64,000 nucleotides of DNA from Dysidea avara (Eukaryota; Porifera; Demospongiae; Dictyoceratida; Dysideidae), in the NCBI RefSeq assembly GCF_963678975.1, contig NC_089274.1, positions 24,451,133 to 24,515,132 on the forward strand, read 5' to 3'. The position numbers and the translations under genes were made by a program. Positions 63,651 through 64,000 of this stretch are shown in pieces (within the stretch, counting starts at the first letter, position 1; each line of letters starts with the position of its first letter). The notes under the pieces were generated by a model that saw nothing but the letters and a program-made list of their open reading frames with translations, made no database searches and was not told the origin of the DNA.

Positions 63651-63928
63651 TGTATGTATGTATGTATGTATGTATGTATGTATGTATGTATGTATGTATG
63701 TATGTATGTATGTATGTATGCATGCATGCATGTATGTATGTATGGATGCATGCATGCATGCATGCATGTATGTATGTATGTATGTATGTATGTATGTATG
63801 TATGTATGTATGTATGTATGTATGTATGTATGTATGTATGTATGTATGTATGTATGTATGTATGTATGTATGTATGTATGTATGTATGTATGTATGTATG
63901 TATGTATGTATGTACGTATGTATGTATG
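63650..63928. repeat. (TATG)n microsatellite, about 70 units
   Basis: Tetranucleotide array interrupted by CATG and GATG variants at about 63720-63770. Its long open frames (MYVCMYVC- and IHTYIHTY-type) are artefacts. The start of an R1 copy follows at about 63940. Confidence 0.95.
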
Positions 63929-64000
63929 ATACACTACGATAGTAGTGTATAGTAGGGACCACAAAGGAGAAGGCGTGGCCCACAAAATAAAATCACCCAA

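Noticed and set aside
63650..63928. CRISPR-like regular array
   Set aside because: Four-base periodicity with no unique spacers, in a eukaryotic context.
63534..64000. Long MYVC / IHTY repeat proteins
   Set aside because: They are translations of the (TATG)n array; all frames are open because the unit lacks stops.

Overview
The window is eukaryotic and most likely from a demosponge close to Amphimedon queenslandica. It is AT-rich, its genes are split by short GT-AG introns, and it is dense in small DNA transposons. It also carries a divergent N-myristoyltransferase-like family that I associate, from memory, with Amphimedon gene models. The species call is inference; the gene structures are read from the sequence.

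The backbone is a head-to-tail array of three plus-strand mitochondrial GABA-transaminase (ABAT) genes. Copy 1 enters from the left edge, with its last 8 exons at 1-4408. Copy 2 lies at 21796-27829 (14 exons found, first exon uncertain). Copy 3 is complete (28214-46730, 15 exons, 487 residues). Corresponding exons have the same length and phase in all copies except the last exon of copy 2, so these are genomic duplications, not retrocopies. Copy 3 keeps the canonical active site. Copy 2 has lost both members of the Glu-Arg pair that lets the enzyme switch substrates.

Downstream of ABAT copy 1 and of copy 3, on the opposite strand, lies an NMT-like gene (6995-8682 and 50528-52227) with an unfamiliar N-terminal domain of about 200 residues. 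A fragment of a third copy lies at 48835-49168. This looks like duplication of an ABAT + NMT-like pair. Between ABAT copies 1 and 2, a CpG-rich head-to-head promoter at about 18.12-18.25 kb serves a minus-strand CARD/death-fold-like protein and a plus-strand exon.

Most of the rest is mobile DNA. Intron 9 of ABAT copy 3 holds a pogo/Tigger-type transposon (38341-42338). Its broken transposase carries tandemly duplicated in-phase exons and a C-terminal PHD-like finger. A decayed Ty3/gypsy element with about 150-bp LTRs occupies 55251-61901 and has a small transposon inserted in its gag region. A LINE reverse-transcriptase tail lies near 62.9-63.3 kb. Many MITEs are present: two hAT-like elements with perfect 8-bp target duplications, a family with CAGRGGCG ends and 5-bp duplications, several long hairpins, and two recurring families called R1 and R2 here. 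Long microsatellites, (CCTG)n, (GT)n and (TATG)n, sit in or beside these elements. I saw no rRNA, convincing tRNA or CRISPR array.
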